From NCBI GenBank assembly GCA_028706295.1, contig JAQWBQ010000019.1, forward strand, positions 1 through 57,436: 57,436 bases of DNA, in the 5' to 3' direction. Positions 8,158-17,501 of this stretch are shown here, piece by piece. Position 1 is the stretch's first letter, and every line of letters begins with the position of its first letter. Below the pieces are notes generated by a model. The model was not told the origin of the DNA and did not search any database. It saw only the letters and a program-made list of their open reading frames with translations. Made by a program: the position numbers and the translations under genes. Source of the stretch: Bacteroidales bacterium (GTDB lineage Bacteria; Bacteroidota; Bacteroidia; Bacteroidales; FEN-979).

Positions 8158-10224
8158 TTATTTAAGGATTATTTTCTTTACAGTAGAAGCGCCGTCGGCC
8201 ATTATTGCTATCGTGTAAAGCCCAGGCGTGTAGTTCTTCAAAGGAATAACCACAGGCGTACTTTCAGAATAATCTGTAAACTTTTTATTGACAATTTTGA
8301 TTCCAAGTGAATTAGTAATTGTAAGTTCCAACCTTCTAATTGGCATTGTTATTTGGATGGTAAGTAAATCATTGACGGGATTTGGAAATACGATAGTTTT
8401 GGCATTTAAATATCGAGAGATAGCATTAGGAGTGGTAGATGCCATTAATACGACCTTTTCATCATACCCCTGGCAACCGGAATGATCAGTTACCTTCACC
8501 CATATAGTATTATATCCCTCCACCAGATCATATCCGGTAATAACTGTGTGTGCTAAACTGTCACCATTACTCCATCGGTAAAAAAGGAAATCTTTGCCGG
8601 CATCCATTACAAGAATTGAAGTGTCAGCAATTGCAGTGTCATTACCAATATTTACAAAAGGTAAAGGGTGTTCAATTAATTCGATCGAATCATACACAAT
8701 GCATCCGTTCGTTGCAGTCCTCACCAGGGTACATAATCCAGGATGATCGATGGAAAATGTTTTTGCATTGCCTTCGCCATTGTTCCAATTATAAGTTGAG
8801 AAGCCTTCACCTGCTTGCAAGATAATACTGTCTCCAGGACAGAATAATTCCGGTGATTTAATTTTTGGAGCTTTCCTTCGACAGTTTTCCAATCGTGCGA
8901 GAAAAATATCCTCCTCTCCTGATGAGGACACTGAATTATTGCCAATGGTAAGTATATCACTATATGATCCAGATATATATATATCACCGGTTTGAGAAAT
9001 TACCATTGATGAAGGATAATCATTGTTTTCACCTCCAAGCTGGCGGACCCAATTCAAACGACCATCCTTATCCATCGACAAGACAAGTACGTCGCTACTC
9101 TCCTTGACCGATTCTAGCGAAAATTGTTCAAGATAAATTCTTGAAGAAAAAGAACCACTCAGTAGAATCTCCGTATCCGTGGCATGAATTGTACAGGGGC
9201 GATCCTTACGAATACCACCAAAATGTTTCTCCCATAAAATATTACATTTAAGGTCCAATGACAACACGAAAATATCTTCTTCTCCTCGACTTTCAAACAG
9301 GATTTTCTCAGAACGGAAAAAATCACAGAAGCTACCTGTTAGGTAATATCCCAATTTATCTGCTGAGAGTGAATAAACCTCAATGTTCTTACCTGACCCT
9401 ATTACACGGGATTGAATACATTGCTTTTCACGGTTAAATATTGCCAAAAAAATTGTAATTTCCTTTGAGACAGGTGATTTTAGCGTTATGTTTCCGCTTT
9501 CCAGGTTGTCAATGAAAGAACCTGTGATGATCATATTTCCAATACTATCAGTAATTGCAGATACAATTTTATCATTGCCTTTTCCTTGGAAAAGCATATA
9601 ATCTTCAAGTTCACCTTTTTCAGAAAATCTGACTATGAAGCCATCCGATCCTCCCTTACTAATGAATTTTTGATTACCGATAGTCAGCGTGTCAAAGAAA
9701 AATCCAGAAAGGAGAATCTCGTGTGTTAAAGGTTCACATCTAAGTGAAGTGAATCCGTCGTAAATTTTTCCATTTATTGGTATTTTCCATTTTTGATTAC
9801 CATTTGCATATAAACAGGCAAGAAAAAAGTTGACTTGGCCAATTTTGTCATCAGAACCTTTCTCCGCTGCGACAATTAAGAATTCATTGTCGGAAGTTGG
9901 AACTATTTTTTTAATGTATCCCGGAAGCATGGGAGTAAATCTCTTTGACCATAACTGCTGCCCATTGGTATCAAAAGCTGCCATGAATGAATTCTTTCGT
10001 AAAGGACTTACCAGTTTCTCAAAACCTCGAACTCCTATGGGGTCAGTAGTACTGCCGACGATCAGGATGTTTCCAGAAGTATCTATAGCAAAATCATTTA
10101 CAATATCCCACCCTTTTTGACCAGAGGAGATTATCCAATCGGAAAAAACAACCTGAGACCATAGTTTGGATGAGGATAACAAAAAAAATATAAAACACAC
10201 AATTATATAATGAATCTGTTTCAT
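8158..10224 (-). CDS. T9SS-exported beta-propeller protein
   Basis: This 688-residue secreted protein has a signal peptide (MKQIHYIIVCFIFFLLSSSK). The body to about residue 440 consists of repeated blades of the form GxxxDxxxS...G (ILIVGSTTD, IYISGSYSD, ILLSGSF), as in SBBP-type beta-propellers. Two immunoglobulin/PKD-like segments follow (FCPGDSIILQAGEG; HPLPFVNIGNDTAI). The end is a type A sorting domain (residues about 605-688) starting at VFPNPVNDLLTIQ and ending VKKIILK, which sends the protein to the surface by T9SS. It ends 16 bases before the RHS toxin gene, so both are probably on one transcript. No enzymatic motif is visible; an adhesin or toxin-display role is possible but unproven. 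Confidence 0.8.
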   Translation of the reverse strand: MKQIHYIIVCFIFFLLSSSKLWSQVVFSDWIISSGQKGWDIVNDFAIDTSGNILIVGSTTDPIGVRGFEKLVSPLRKNSFMAAFDTNGQQLWSKRFTPMLPGYIKKIVPTSDNEFLIVAAEKGSDDKIGQVNFFLACLYANGNQKWKIPINGKIYDGFTSLRCEPLTHEILLSGFFFDTLTIGNQKFISKGGSDGFIVRFSEKGELEDYMLFQGKGNDKIVSAITDSIGNMIITGSFIDNLESGNITLKSPVSKEITIFLAIFNREKQCIQSRVIGSGKNIEVYSLSADKLGYYLTGSFCDFFRSEKILFESRGEEDIFVLSLDLKCNILWEKHFGGIRKDRPCTIHATDTEILLSGSFSSRIYLEQFSLESVKESSDVLVLSMDKDGRLNWVRQLGGENNDYPSSMVISQTGDIYISGSYSDILTIGNNSVSSSGEEDIFLARLENCRRKAPKIKSPELFCPGDSIILQAGEGFSTYNWNNGEGNAKTFSIDHPGLCTLVRTATNGCIVYDSIELIEHPLPFVNIGNDTAIADTSILVMDAGKDFLFYRWSNGDSLAHTVITGYDLVEGYNTIWVKVTDHSGCQGYDEKVVLMASTTPNAISRYLNAKTIVFPNPVNDLLTIQITMPIRRLELTITNSLGIKIVNKKFTDYSESTPVVIPLKNYTPGLYTIAIMADGASTVKKIILK

Positions 10225-10347
10225 GGGATATTTTTTATAGTATGGTTGCCATCTGTCATTCGGAATGGAAACACCCTTTTATTAGGAGAATATTTGTGTT
10301 CACCGCTGCTTGTTTTGCCATTTAACTCGTAACCAAAGGAGTGATTT

Positions 10348-13300
10348 CTAGTTTGCGGAATAATAATGGTAATCATATTTAGTGATAATATTTCCCTGAT
10401 GGTCCCTTGAAAGTAAAAGCCGCCCAAACTGATCATATTCATAGTAGGTTGTCAATCCTGCCGGGTCTGTTTGTGAAGTCATACCTACCAAAGGTTTAAA
10501 TGAATATGTAGTAAGCAAAGCGTTAATTACAAGTGGATTGGTCCTGAGATTTTGGTTGAACTGATTCCAGAGATCTTTTTGATTCTGAGTAGTCAAATCA
10601 CCGATATTTTCAAGTAACCCTTGAAAATCATTGTTTGAAGCAGCAGACACCGCAGTATTTAAATCAGTGAAGGATATATTCTCAGCGCTCACCACCTGAT
10701 AAGAGTTTTTGTATCCATATACAAAACTGGTGTTGATATCATTTTCTTTGTGGTATTGGAGAATGTTTCCATAGTTGTCATAATCGTCATGAACTATTTT
10801 TATACTTTCAAGTGAAGGATAAGGATCTGTGAAATACAGTAATGTATTGTGCGAGCTTAGCATTGTCTGATTTCCAGTAAATGGAGGAGAATATGCATAG
10901 TGGTTGAATGATTTGAGGATACCTTTCAATGGCTTTTCTGATACTGATGGTATTGCAAGCTTTTGAATTATTTTTATTGGTTCATTAATCCTATTCTGAC
11001 TGCACAAGGTTGACATTCCTGTGGCTGTAGGATCATCATAGGGGTAAGTATAATAAAGGTGCTCAAAATTTCCAAGACTATTTTTTACAGTCTCCTGTGT
11101 AAGCTTTCTGTAATTGGAATTATAATACTTCAGGTATTCTGTTACAACAGTTGTTCCCAAATCATGTAGCCTTTCTGTTTTTTTTGATACTTGAGAAACA
11201 ACGGAATAAACCGGAAAGTATCCCACATAGTCCTGCTCTTGTTCTATATACCAGCAATTACCCATTCCAAACATGCAATTATTTCCTACTATATTGGCAA
11301 AAGCCACTCTGGAACCATAGAACACCTCCGATAGATATGTATTATATTCAAAGTCTGTAAATTGAACCGGAACTGTACCATTTTTCCAGATTTCTTCCTT
11401 TTCAATTGATCCATTAATAGGTACAGAAAAGTTTCTGCAGGCTGGCAGCAGGAAAGATAAATTATCGTTGAATGGAGATATAATATCCTGTTGATTATGG
11501 TACCAACGATTTATCCATCCATTCCTATTACCATTCTCATCAACATCTTGAATAGTAACCTGAGAATACCCAACACCATTTCCAGAGCCAAGTAAACTTG
11601 ATGAATAAAAGTTTGAACTTAATATTTTAATACATGAAATTGGAAGACGCCTGTTTTGATATGATCCTTCATCCCAATAAAAATAAGTATTTCTTGCATA
11701 GCCATAATTAACAGCGATAGATAGGGGTAACATATTAATCCCGTTAAAATATATAAATTGTTTTTTGCTGACAAAATTTGAATTTGCATGATTAGTTATA
11801 GATTTTATCCGGAGACCATTCCCCTGATTAGCAATTGAGGTTAAAAAAGTATTTTCCTCATATTCGAAAATTGTTTGACCACCAGTAGGGTTATAAATTT
11901 GTACCAGAGTTCCGGCTTTTAAATAATCTATATCTGATTTATGGTCATTTCCGTTACTTCCAAGCGTCAATCCAATATCCTGTGGATTTGCAATCAGAGA
12001 GGTATTGGTTGTTTTTCCATTGTAAAAGCCCCAGTAATCCGTTGCATAGGAACATTTTGATGGCAAAGGAATCTGATCATAAATAAATAAATAGGGTGGC
12101 TCGCCATGCTTTTGTATTGATATTAATTTTAAACGAGTTAGTTTTTCATCGTTATCTTTATCGTTTAGTGTTGATAATCCTGTTTGTGTATCATATCCAA
12201 GTCCCGAACTTGTTCCTTCAAAATAATTATAGACAAAGACTATCTTTTCTATTAATTCACTTTTGTAATTCCGAACTTCAACAGAATCCAGCCTGCAATC
12301 CCTTTTAATATCCATTCTGGCAGAAGATTTGTGAAAAATCACTTTACCTAATGGAAATATGATCGTATCAACGTACAGTTTTATATTTGGCAGATATTCG
12401 GTCGAAGAAAATCCCAATTCTTCATAGGTTTGGTTTTGAACCATAGTTGGAAATGAAGAGGCGCAACCATGACGAACAGTACAGGAAAGTTCTTCTTTAT
12501 AGAATTCCTGTATTCCTGATAAACAGCCTGTTATACTTTCACTTCCTGTTTCCATATGTTTGAATGTCTGTGTAAAACTTGGAAATTCCTGAACCGTACC
12601 ATTTGTTGGTTCATAGGTGAATGAAACTTCTCGGTTATTAAAACTTTCTATCTTTGTTAAATACCATGTTCTGCTAACAATTTGTTCATCATCATACCTG
12701 TGGTGACTTATTTCATAACATCTAACTTGTGTATGACTATAAGAGGTTTTCGTGTGTTCTGTAAAGTAATATTGAATTCCATCGGGAGCGATAATTTTCC
12801 AACCGACTTCATTTTCATCAATAATTTGTTTAAAGATTTTATAGTCCTTTCTGTTTAATACTTTAATATCATAAGGTGATTGAGGGTTTATGATGAATTC
12901 CAGGTAATGACCATTGAAGTTCGCTTTGAAAATATCAGGTTCTGAATCTATTACATCACCAGAAGACCACCCGGATGCATTGAAAAAGCCAGGTAAGAAA
13001 GTTGTTGGCAATCCATTGACTGGAATGTCATAATCAGTATAAATAACAACTGAAAATTCAGGATTCGTCTGCGAGATCCCACTTAATATCGGATATACTG
13101 GATTGTTTTGAACACAAGGATATTGATATGGAAAAGTGCCATAAGGGGTGCTGATCTTGCAATAATCGGGCTGTATATATTCATATTCACCCAGATCATC
13201 CCTGTCATTAACAATCTGAGTAATATTTCCAAATGATAAATCCCACCCTAATCCTACCCATGAAGCTTCTTCAGAAACCCTGATACCACCTGCATGATAT

Positions 13301-13518
13301 TTTAATTCAATTGGAAATTCGATGTTGCCAGCTTTTATAGTATAAATCGGAATCTTAATATCGGGAATACCATTGTATTCATTAACCGGAATTTCTCCAT
13401 ATTTTAAAAACTGGAAAGTTCCTGGCGGAACCGGTTTGCGAATTGGATCGTATTCTTCAAACTGAGAAAACAGAGTTAAAGGAAGAATACAAAAAATGAA
13501 TATCTGAAATGCTTTCAT
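10348..13518 (-). CDS. Secreted RHS/SpvB-like protein without core or toxin tip
   Basis: This 1056-residue protein has a signal peptide (MKAFQIFIFCILPLTLFSQ). The N-terminal part carries the phrase IPIYTIKAGNIEFPIELKY and then SWVGLGWDL, which is typical of the N-terminal half of large Bacteroidetes RHS-associated proteins and related to SpvB/TcaB-type shells. The C-terminus ends in one YD repeat (YYEYDQFGRLLLSRD) and stops 10 residues later. There is no RHS core (DPDG) and no toxin domain. It lies upstream of the T9SS propeller and the full RHS toxin, all on the same strand, with 123 bases to the next gene. It may be an accessory shell or a truncated relative; the stop is clean, so decay cannot be claimed. 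Confidence 0.75.
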   Translation of the reverse strand: MKAFQIFIFCILPLTLFSQFEEYDPIRKPVPPGTFQFLKYGEIPVNEYNGIPDIKIPIYTIKAGNIEFPIELKYHAGGIRVSEEASWVGLGWDLSFGNITQIVNDRDDLGEYEYIQPDYCKISTPYGTFPYQYPCVQNNPVYPILSGISQTNPEFSVVIYTDYDIPVNGLPTTFLPGFFNASGWSSGDVIDSEPDIFKANFNGHYLEFIINPQSPYDIKVLNRKDYKIFKQIIDENEVGWKIIAPDGIQYYFTEHTKTSYSHTQVRCYEISHHRYDDEQIVSRTWYLTKIESFNNREVSFTYEPTNGTVQEFPSFTQTFKHMETGSESITGCLSGIQEFYKEELSCTVRHGCASSFPTMVQNQTYEELGFSSTEYLPNIKLYVDTIIFPLGKVIFHKSSARMDIKRDCRLDSVEVRNYKSELIEKIVFVYNYFEGTSSGLGYDTQTGLSTLNDKDNDEKLTRLKLISIQKHGEPPYLFIYDQIPLPSKCSYATDYWGFYNGKTTNTSLIANPQDIGLTLGSNGNDHKSDIDYLKAGTLVQIYNPTGGQTIFEYEENTFLTSIANQGNGLRIKSITNHANSNFVSKKQFIYFNGINMLPLSIAVNYGYARNTYFYWDEGSYQNRRLPISCIKILSSNFYSSSLLGSGNGVGYSQVTIQDVDENGNRNGWINRWYHNQQDIISPFNDNLSFLLPACRNFSVPINGSIEKEEIWKNGTVPVQFTDFEYNTYLSEVFYGSRVAFANIVGNNCMFGMGNCWYIEQEQDYVGYFPVYSVVSQVSKKTERLHDLGTTVVTEYLKYYNSNYRKLTQETVKNSLGNFEHLYYTYPYDDPTATGMSTLCSQNRINEPIKIIQKLAIPSVSEKPLKGILKSFNHYAYSPPFTGNQTMLSSHNTLLYFTDPYPSLESIKIVHDDYDNYGNILQYHKENDINTSFVYGYKNSYQVVSAENISFTDLNTAVSAASNNDFQGLLENIGDLTTQNQKDLWNQFNQNLRTNPLVINALLTTYSFKPLVGMTSQTDPAGLTTYYEYDQFGRLLLSRDHQGNIITKYDYHYYSAN

Positions 13519-13664
13519 TTGATTAAATACTTTTCATTGAGGAGTAATTACGCTACCCGATTTTTCGATTAATTCCGATGAAATTTGTTTTCACTGAAAA
13601 AAAAGTTGTTTACAACAATTGGAAGATGCTTCAGATAAATTAATAAGTCAATCGTATCTCTTTA

Positions 13665-14795
13665 TTATTGTAAATCTTTTCTTTGTAAAACTTTCAGCGA
13701 AGTATTTTGGTTTTTTAATTGGTCCACCTCTTTTTGAAGGGCAATGATGTACAAGGTAAGTTCTTCGATCTTTTTCAACAAGAGTGCGTTCATTTCCCCG
13801 GTGTTAATGCCATTCTCAGCCACCTCTTCGGCGCCGGGTATTTCAGGAAGATGTTTGTTCGCTTTTATGAACTTTTCAACTTCCTTTATTGGAAGCAGCG
13901 CATAATCCCTGTCAAACACATGATCGGGCCATTGACTTCTGAGTCTCACTTTCATCTCTTCACAAATGATTTTACCGTTTACTGCCAGCTTATAATTAGT
14001 ACACCGGTTTACAGTTCCAATGCCCACACGTCCTTCATTGATCGATATAACGGAGGTATCGGTCCAGGCTCCGTTACCATAACTGTTGTTACACATAAAA
14101 AGTGATCCGGTAAATGGATTGCTTTTTATCTTCAGGCTGTTGGTAATGATCTGTGAAGTGCTTTCGAGATAATTCTGAACTTTTACCCCCCATGAATAAA
14201 TTGTCAACGGAGTTGTAACAACTGTATCCTCTTCCTCCTGTTCCCCTCCATCAGTAAACCCATCGGGTATGGCTCCTCCCGATCCGATGGTCGTGTATTG
14301 AAAAATAAAGGGTTGGTTTGCATTGCAGATATTCATACCGGTTGCATTGTTCCCGCTGCAACCAATAATTCCGTTTATGTCCAGTTGATACGAGGGTGTT
14401 AAAATATTAAGTCCAAGGTTATTTTGAAAGTAATTGTTTATTGTTTTTGGATTTTGAATAACACTCGATTTATAAGATTGAAAAAATCCATAGTATCTAG
14501 TCCCATCACATCTCCAGTTTTCGCAGGTTCCAATGGTGTCGTTTGAATTTGTTAAAACATCAACTTTAACAGCCGGTCGTGATAATACTGGTGTCCACAA
14601 CAAATGTAATTTGGCTTTCACATTTGAATTTGTAACTCCCATTCCAATCATATACCTTGACCCATTAACTGTCTCGAAAACACTGCAAGGATTATAAGAT
14701 GATCCATACTCTTTTAACAGGGCCTGAGAATAAAGATTATTTGATAGAACCAGAAGAAAAATTCCCGGTAAAAAAAAGACAGCTATTGTTCTCAT
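13665..14795 (-). CDS. Secreted protein with coiled-coil tail, phage-fibre-like C-terminus
   Basis: This 376-residue protein has a signal peptide (MRTIAVFFLPGIFLLVLSNN). The middle is a beta-rich region with VGIGT, a phrase usual in tail-fibre-type repeats. The C-terminus contains HLPEIPGAEEVAENGINTGE followed by MNALLLKKIEEL and a leucine/glutamine-rich coiled coil (residues about 325-365). This arrangement is common in Bacteroidetes surface proteins and resembles the region around endosialidase-type chaperone tails, but the autoprotease domain itself is not evident. It lacks a T9SS sorting domain. It starts 29 bases after the stop of the T9SS gene at 14825-16453, with which it is probably cotranscribed. 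Function is unknown. Confidence 0.7.
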   Translation of the reverse strand: MRTIAVFFLPGIFLLVLSNNLYSQALLKEYGSSYNPCSVFETVNGSRYMIGMGVTNSNVKAKLHLLWTPVLSRPAVKVDVLTNSNDTIGTCENWRCDGTRYYGFFQSYKSSVIQNPKTINNYFQNNLGLNILTPSYQLDINGIIGCSGNNATGMNICNANQPFIFQYTTIGSGGAIPDGFTDGGEQEEEDTVVTTPLTIYSWGVKVQNYLESTSQIITNSLKIKSNPFTGSLFMCNNSYGNGAWTDTSVISINEGRVGIGTVNRCTNYKLAVNGKIICEEMKVRLRSQWPDHVFDRDYALLPIKEVEKFIKANKHLPEIPGAEEVAENGINTGEMNALLLKKIEELTLYIIALQKEVDQLKNQNTSLKVLQRKDLQ

Positions 14796-14824
14796 GTGAT
14801 AATTTATTAAATCTGATAACTTGA

Positions 14825-16453
14825 TTATTTTGCAACAAAAAACTTCCCGTTTTGACAGGTATCACCACAGCGGAAGGTATAAAAACAGGCGCCTGGCTGC
14901 ATGCCCGATACGTCGAATTGAACCGTATGGAGACCCGGGAGGAAATAGCGATCCATGAGAATTTTGGCCGACTGTCCGAGGACATTGGTAACCGATACGG
15001 TAACCCGGCCTGCCGTTTTTTGTTCAAATGATAAATTCATGGTTGTGATACAGGGATTCGGCCATATATTGATCTTTTGTTCCGGCTTTGAATTTTCAGG
15101 ATCCAAAATTCCGCTGGGAGGAAAATAGGGCGCATCGATCGTGGCTGCGCCCTTGCCCGATTCGCTTTTCGATGTCCAGGTAGTTATTACACTTTTCTGA
15201 GAGGTATTTAACGCTATTTTCGGATTTGGAGGTGAAAATAGCTCACCATCGTTGTACGCGGCCGTTATGCATTCCCAATTATCAGGATTTTTCAGGTTGA
15301 AATCGTTCCGGTACAGCGGAAGTTTCTTATGGGTTGAGTCAAAACAGGTGACGACGAAACTGCTATCGTATGGATTGTAAATGATATCGGGTTGAACTTC
15401 CTGAGCCTGCGTGTTTGCAATATAGAGCCTGGTAAAAATGGTTCCGGTGGCTGCTTTTTTATTGTAAAAACCTGCGATATCATAATTTTCCGAAACCGAA
15501 TCGTATTTTTCAAAAAGGATCACCTCCGTCAGGTTGGTACTGTCGTTGTCGAAATCGCCTGACTGGCAGGCAATGACCGGATTCCTGCATAAATTGGCTA
15601 ATGAGGGATCCGTTGCAGTAAGATTGATGGGTTTTGTAAATTTACTATTGTAGTCGGATTCAGAATGCGCAGTAAAAATATTTCCTGAAACTGCTTTCTG
15701 ATCAGCATATTCTTCCCAAACTGCAAAATATTTCCCTTTGTCTTGGGTTGCTGATCGGCCATATGCCAACCCCACTTTATTTATTCTTTTTTTCGACGTA
15801 GCAATAACCTGCCGGCTCTTAGCCTCCAGGCCATTACCGGCAATAGAATAGATTATCAGTGAATCCCTTACCCCTGTTGTTGAATATAATACACCGATAC
15901 TTTTAGGGTCGGGAAGATTGGTTGAAGTGTCACAGGCAATTGCAAAGTCATGGAACGGAGTGTCACAGTACCAAACGACAGGACCTAAATATTGAAAAGG
16001 GGTTTCCTGGTATCTGCGAATGAGGATACAATAACGGTTAAGAATCTTTTCGTAGTAATCCACGCCAACATAAATAAGCGAACCGCATGTACTATCATAT
16101 ATGGCAGCTATTTGTATGTTTTGAAAAACAAGGTCAGGATCTGCGACATACGAATAATACAATTTGATCCAGGTCAAACCGTTATCAGTGGAGTGTAATA
16201 TTGCATAACCGTTGCAATCATTGGTATCGTATACAATAGCTGCATACAATGAACCATTCGACGCACTGCATACTGCCTCGCTTCTCTGATTCTGTTCCGG
16301 TAGATTATAAATCGGGATATCTTTCCCGAACAGTGGCGACCTGCCGGGGTTGACCGGAGCCATGGGGCCGGGGCCCGATAAATCCTGTGCCAGAAAGGTT
16401 ACCGGCAGGAACAAAAAAAATAATGATAATACGGGGATTGAAATTTTCTTCAT
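14825..16453 (-). CDS. T9SS-exported sialidase/BNR-like repeat protein
   Basis: This 542-residue secreted protein starts with the signal peptide MKKISIPVLSLFFLFLPVTF. An upstream in-frame start at 16501 would add 16 residues but would lie at the promoter box, so ATG 16453 is preferred. The body contains BNR-type Asp-box-like turns (HSTDNGLTWIKLYY at about 100) and repeated YDS/YDT segments, suggesting a beta-propeller. The catalytic arginines of true sialidases are not identifiable. The last 80 residues form a type A sorting domain: INIWPNPCITTMNLSFEQ to GKFFVAK. A -7 box lies 41 bases upstream. It is the first gene of a two-gene unit with the coiled-coil protein downstream. Confidence 0.8.
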   Translation of the reverse strand: MKKISIPVLSLFFLFLPVTFLAQDLSGPGPMAPVNPGRSPLFGKDIPIYNLPEQNQRSEAVCSASNGSLYAAIVYDTNDCNGYAILHSTDNGLTWIKLYYSYVADPDLVFQNIQIAAIYDSTCGSLIYVGVDYYEKILNRYCILIRRYQETPFQYLGPVVWYCDTPFHDFAIACDTSTNLPDPKSIGVLYSTTGVRDSLIIYSIAGNGLEAKSRQVIATSKKRINKVGLAYGRSATQDKGKYFAVWEEYADQKAVSGNIFTAHSESDYNSKFTKPINLTATDPSLANLCRNPVIACQSGDFDNDSTNLTEVILFEKYDSVSENYDIAGFYNKKAATGTIFTRLYIANTQAQEVQPDIIYNPYDSSFVVTCFDSTHKKLPLYRNDFNLKNPDNWECITAAYNDGELFSPPNPKIALNTSQKSVITTWTSKSESGKGAATIDAPYFPPSGILDPENSKPEQKINIWPNPCITTMNLSFEQKTAGRVTVSVTNVLGQSAKILMDRYFLPGLHTVQFDVSGMQPGACFYTFRCGDTCQNGKFFVAK

Positions 16454-16494
16454 GAGGACGGTAATGTTAAATGAATAATATGATATGTGCCTTA

Positions 16495-16502
16495 CAAACA
16501 TA
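16495..16502 (-). promoter_or_regulatory. -7 box TATGTTTG
   Basis: This TAnnTTTG match on the minus strand lies 41 bases before the ATG at 16453. It overlaps the upstream alternative start, which argues against that start. Confidence 0.5.
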
Positions 16503-16722
16503 GAAAAACATTTCCGCTATTTTGGGGTAAACTTTCCGTAATTGGATCATTAATCCTGATATTCAGTTTGTTTCAGATCAGGATCTGCTTCAATTTTATA
16601 AATTAGGCTGGAACTTTCTGCCCGGAGAGCTGGCAAACAAAATATACTATTCCGGGATGACTTCAGGGACCGGCAGCAACGGAATTCCGGTAAGGACCCG
16701 TCAGGCCTGCGAATGGTGAGGT

Positions 16723-17466
16723 TTATCCGGTGATTTTCAGGTACCGGCGGTCAAAGACATTATATTTAAGCAGGCACCATATGGCGCGGAATGCATCCTT
16801 CATCCCGATCTTTTTTCCCTCTTCGTAAGTGCGTCCGTAATAGGAGATACCCACTTCATAGATCCTGATTTTCGGGAACCGGGCGATCTTGGAGGTCACC
16901 TCCGGTTCAAACCCGAACCGGTTTTCCTTGAACCTGATCTGTTTGATGTACTCCGACCGGAAGAGTTTGTAACAGGTCTCCATATCGGTGAGGTTCAGGT
17001 TGGTGAAGATGTTGGAAATCATGGTGAGCACCTTATTTCCGATGGAATGCCAGAAAAAGAGTATCCGGTGTGGTTTCCCGCCCATGAACCGGGAGCCGTA
17101 AACCACATCGGCGAATCCGTCCAACACCGGTTTCAGCAACACGTTGTATTCGGAGGGATCGTACTCGAGATCGGCATCCTGGATGATGATAAAATCGCCT
17201 GTGGCTTCATCCACCCCCCGGTGAAGGGCAGCCCCTTTTCCTTTGTTCTTCGGCTGATTCAACAAACGGATGGCCGAACCAGGATGAGCGCTGATATAAT
17301 TCTCCACCACTTCGATGGTACGGTCTGTACTCGCATCGTTGATGATGATGATCTCCTTCGACACGTTCCCGATAAGCTGAACAGCGAGAATCCGGTCAAG
17401 TATCAGGTGAATGGTACCGGATTCGTTGTATGCGGGAATTAAAACAGAGAGGACTTGACCAGCCAT
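16723..17466 (-). CDS. Family 2 glycosyltransferase (polyprenyl-phosphate sugar synthase-like)
   Basis: This 247-residue cytosolic GT-A enzyme transfers a sugar from a nucleotide donor, probably to a polyprenyl phosphate as in DPM1-like enzymes. It shows the start [11 protein letters not shown], the donor-binding INDASTDRT, the conserved [16 protein letters not shown], and the metal-binding DXD-type [10 protein letters not shown] (about 95-104). YGSRF and ETCYKLFR follow, as in DPM1 relatives. No membrane segment is evident at the C-terminus, so it is the short soluble form. It has its own promoter box and is followed by a gene-free 221 bases. It could supply lipid-linked sugar to GT-C enzymes such as the one at the left edge, but they are far apart and this is inference. 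Confidence 0.85.
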   Translation of the reverse strand: MAGQVLSVLIPAYNESGTIHLILDRILAVQLIGNVSKEIIIINDASTDRTIEVVENYISAHPGSAIRLLNQPKNKGKGAALHRGVDEATGDFIIIQDADLEYDPSEYNVLLKPVLDGFADVVYGSRFMGGKPHRILFFWHSIGNKVLTMISNIFTNLNLTDMETCYKLFRSEYIKQIRFKENRFGFEPEVTSKIARFPKIRIYEVGISYYGRTYEEGKKIGMKDAFRAIWCLLKYNVFDRRYLKITG

Positions 17467-17482
17467 AACAGGTATCGAACGG

Positions 17483-17490
17483 CAAACTTA
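17483..17490 (-). promoter_or_regulatory. -7 box TAAGTTTG of GT2 gene
   Basis: This TAnnTTTG match lies 17 bases before the ATG at 17466, in the 35-base gap after murF-alr. Confidence 0.5.
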
Positions 17491-17501
17491 ATGATAAATT
17501 G

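Noticed and set aside
10221-10442. Short minus-strand frame between the RHS-like and propeller genes (73 codons)
   Set aside because: It overlaps the end of the RHS-like gene in another frame and has no signal peptide or recognisable motif. It might be a frameshifted tail, but the RHS-like gene ends naturally in a YD repeat.
16502-16722. Possible gene fragment between the T9SS gene and GT2
   Set aside because: No frame longer than a few dozen codons with protein-like content is present on either strand.
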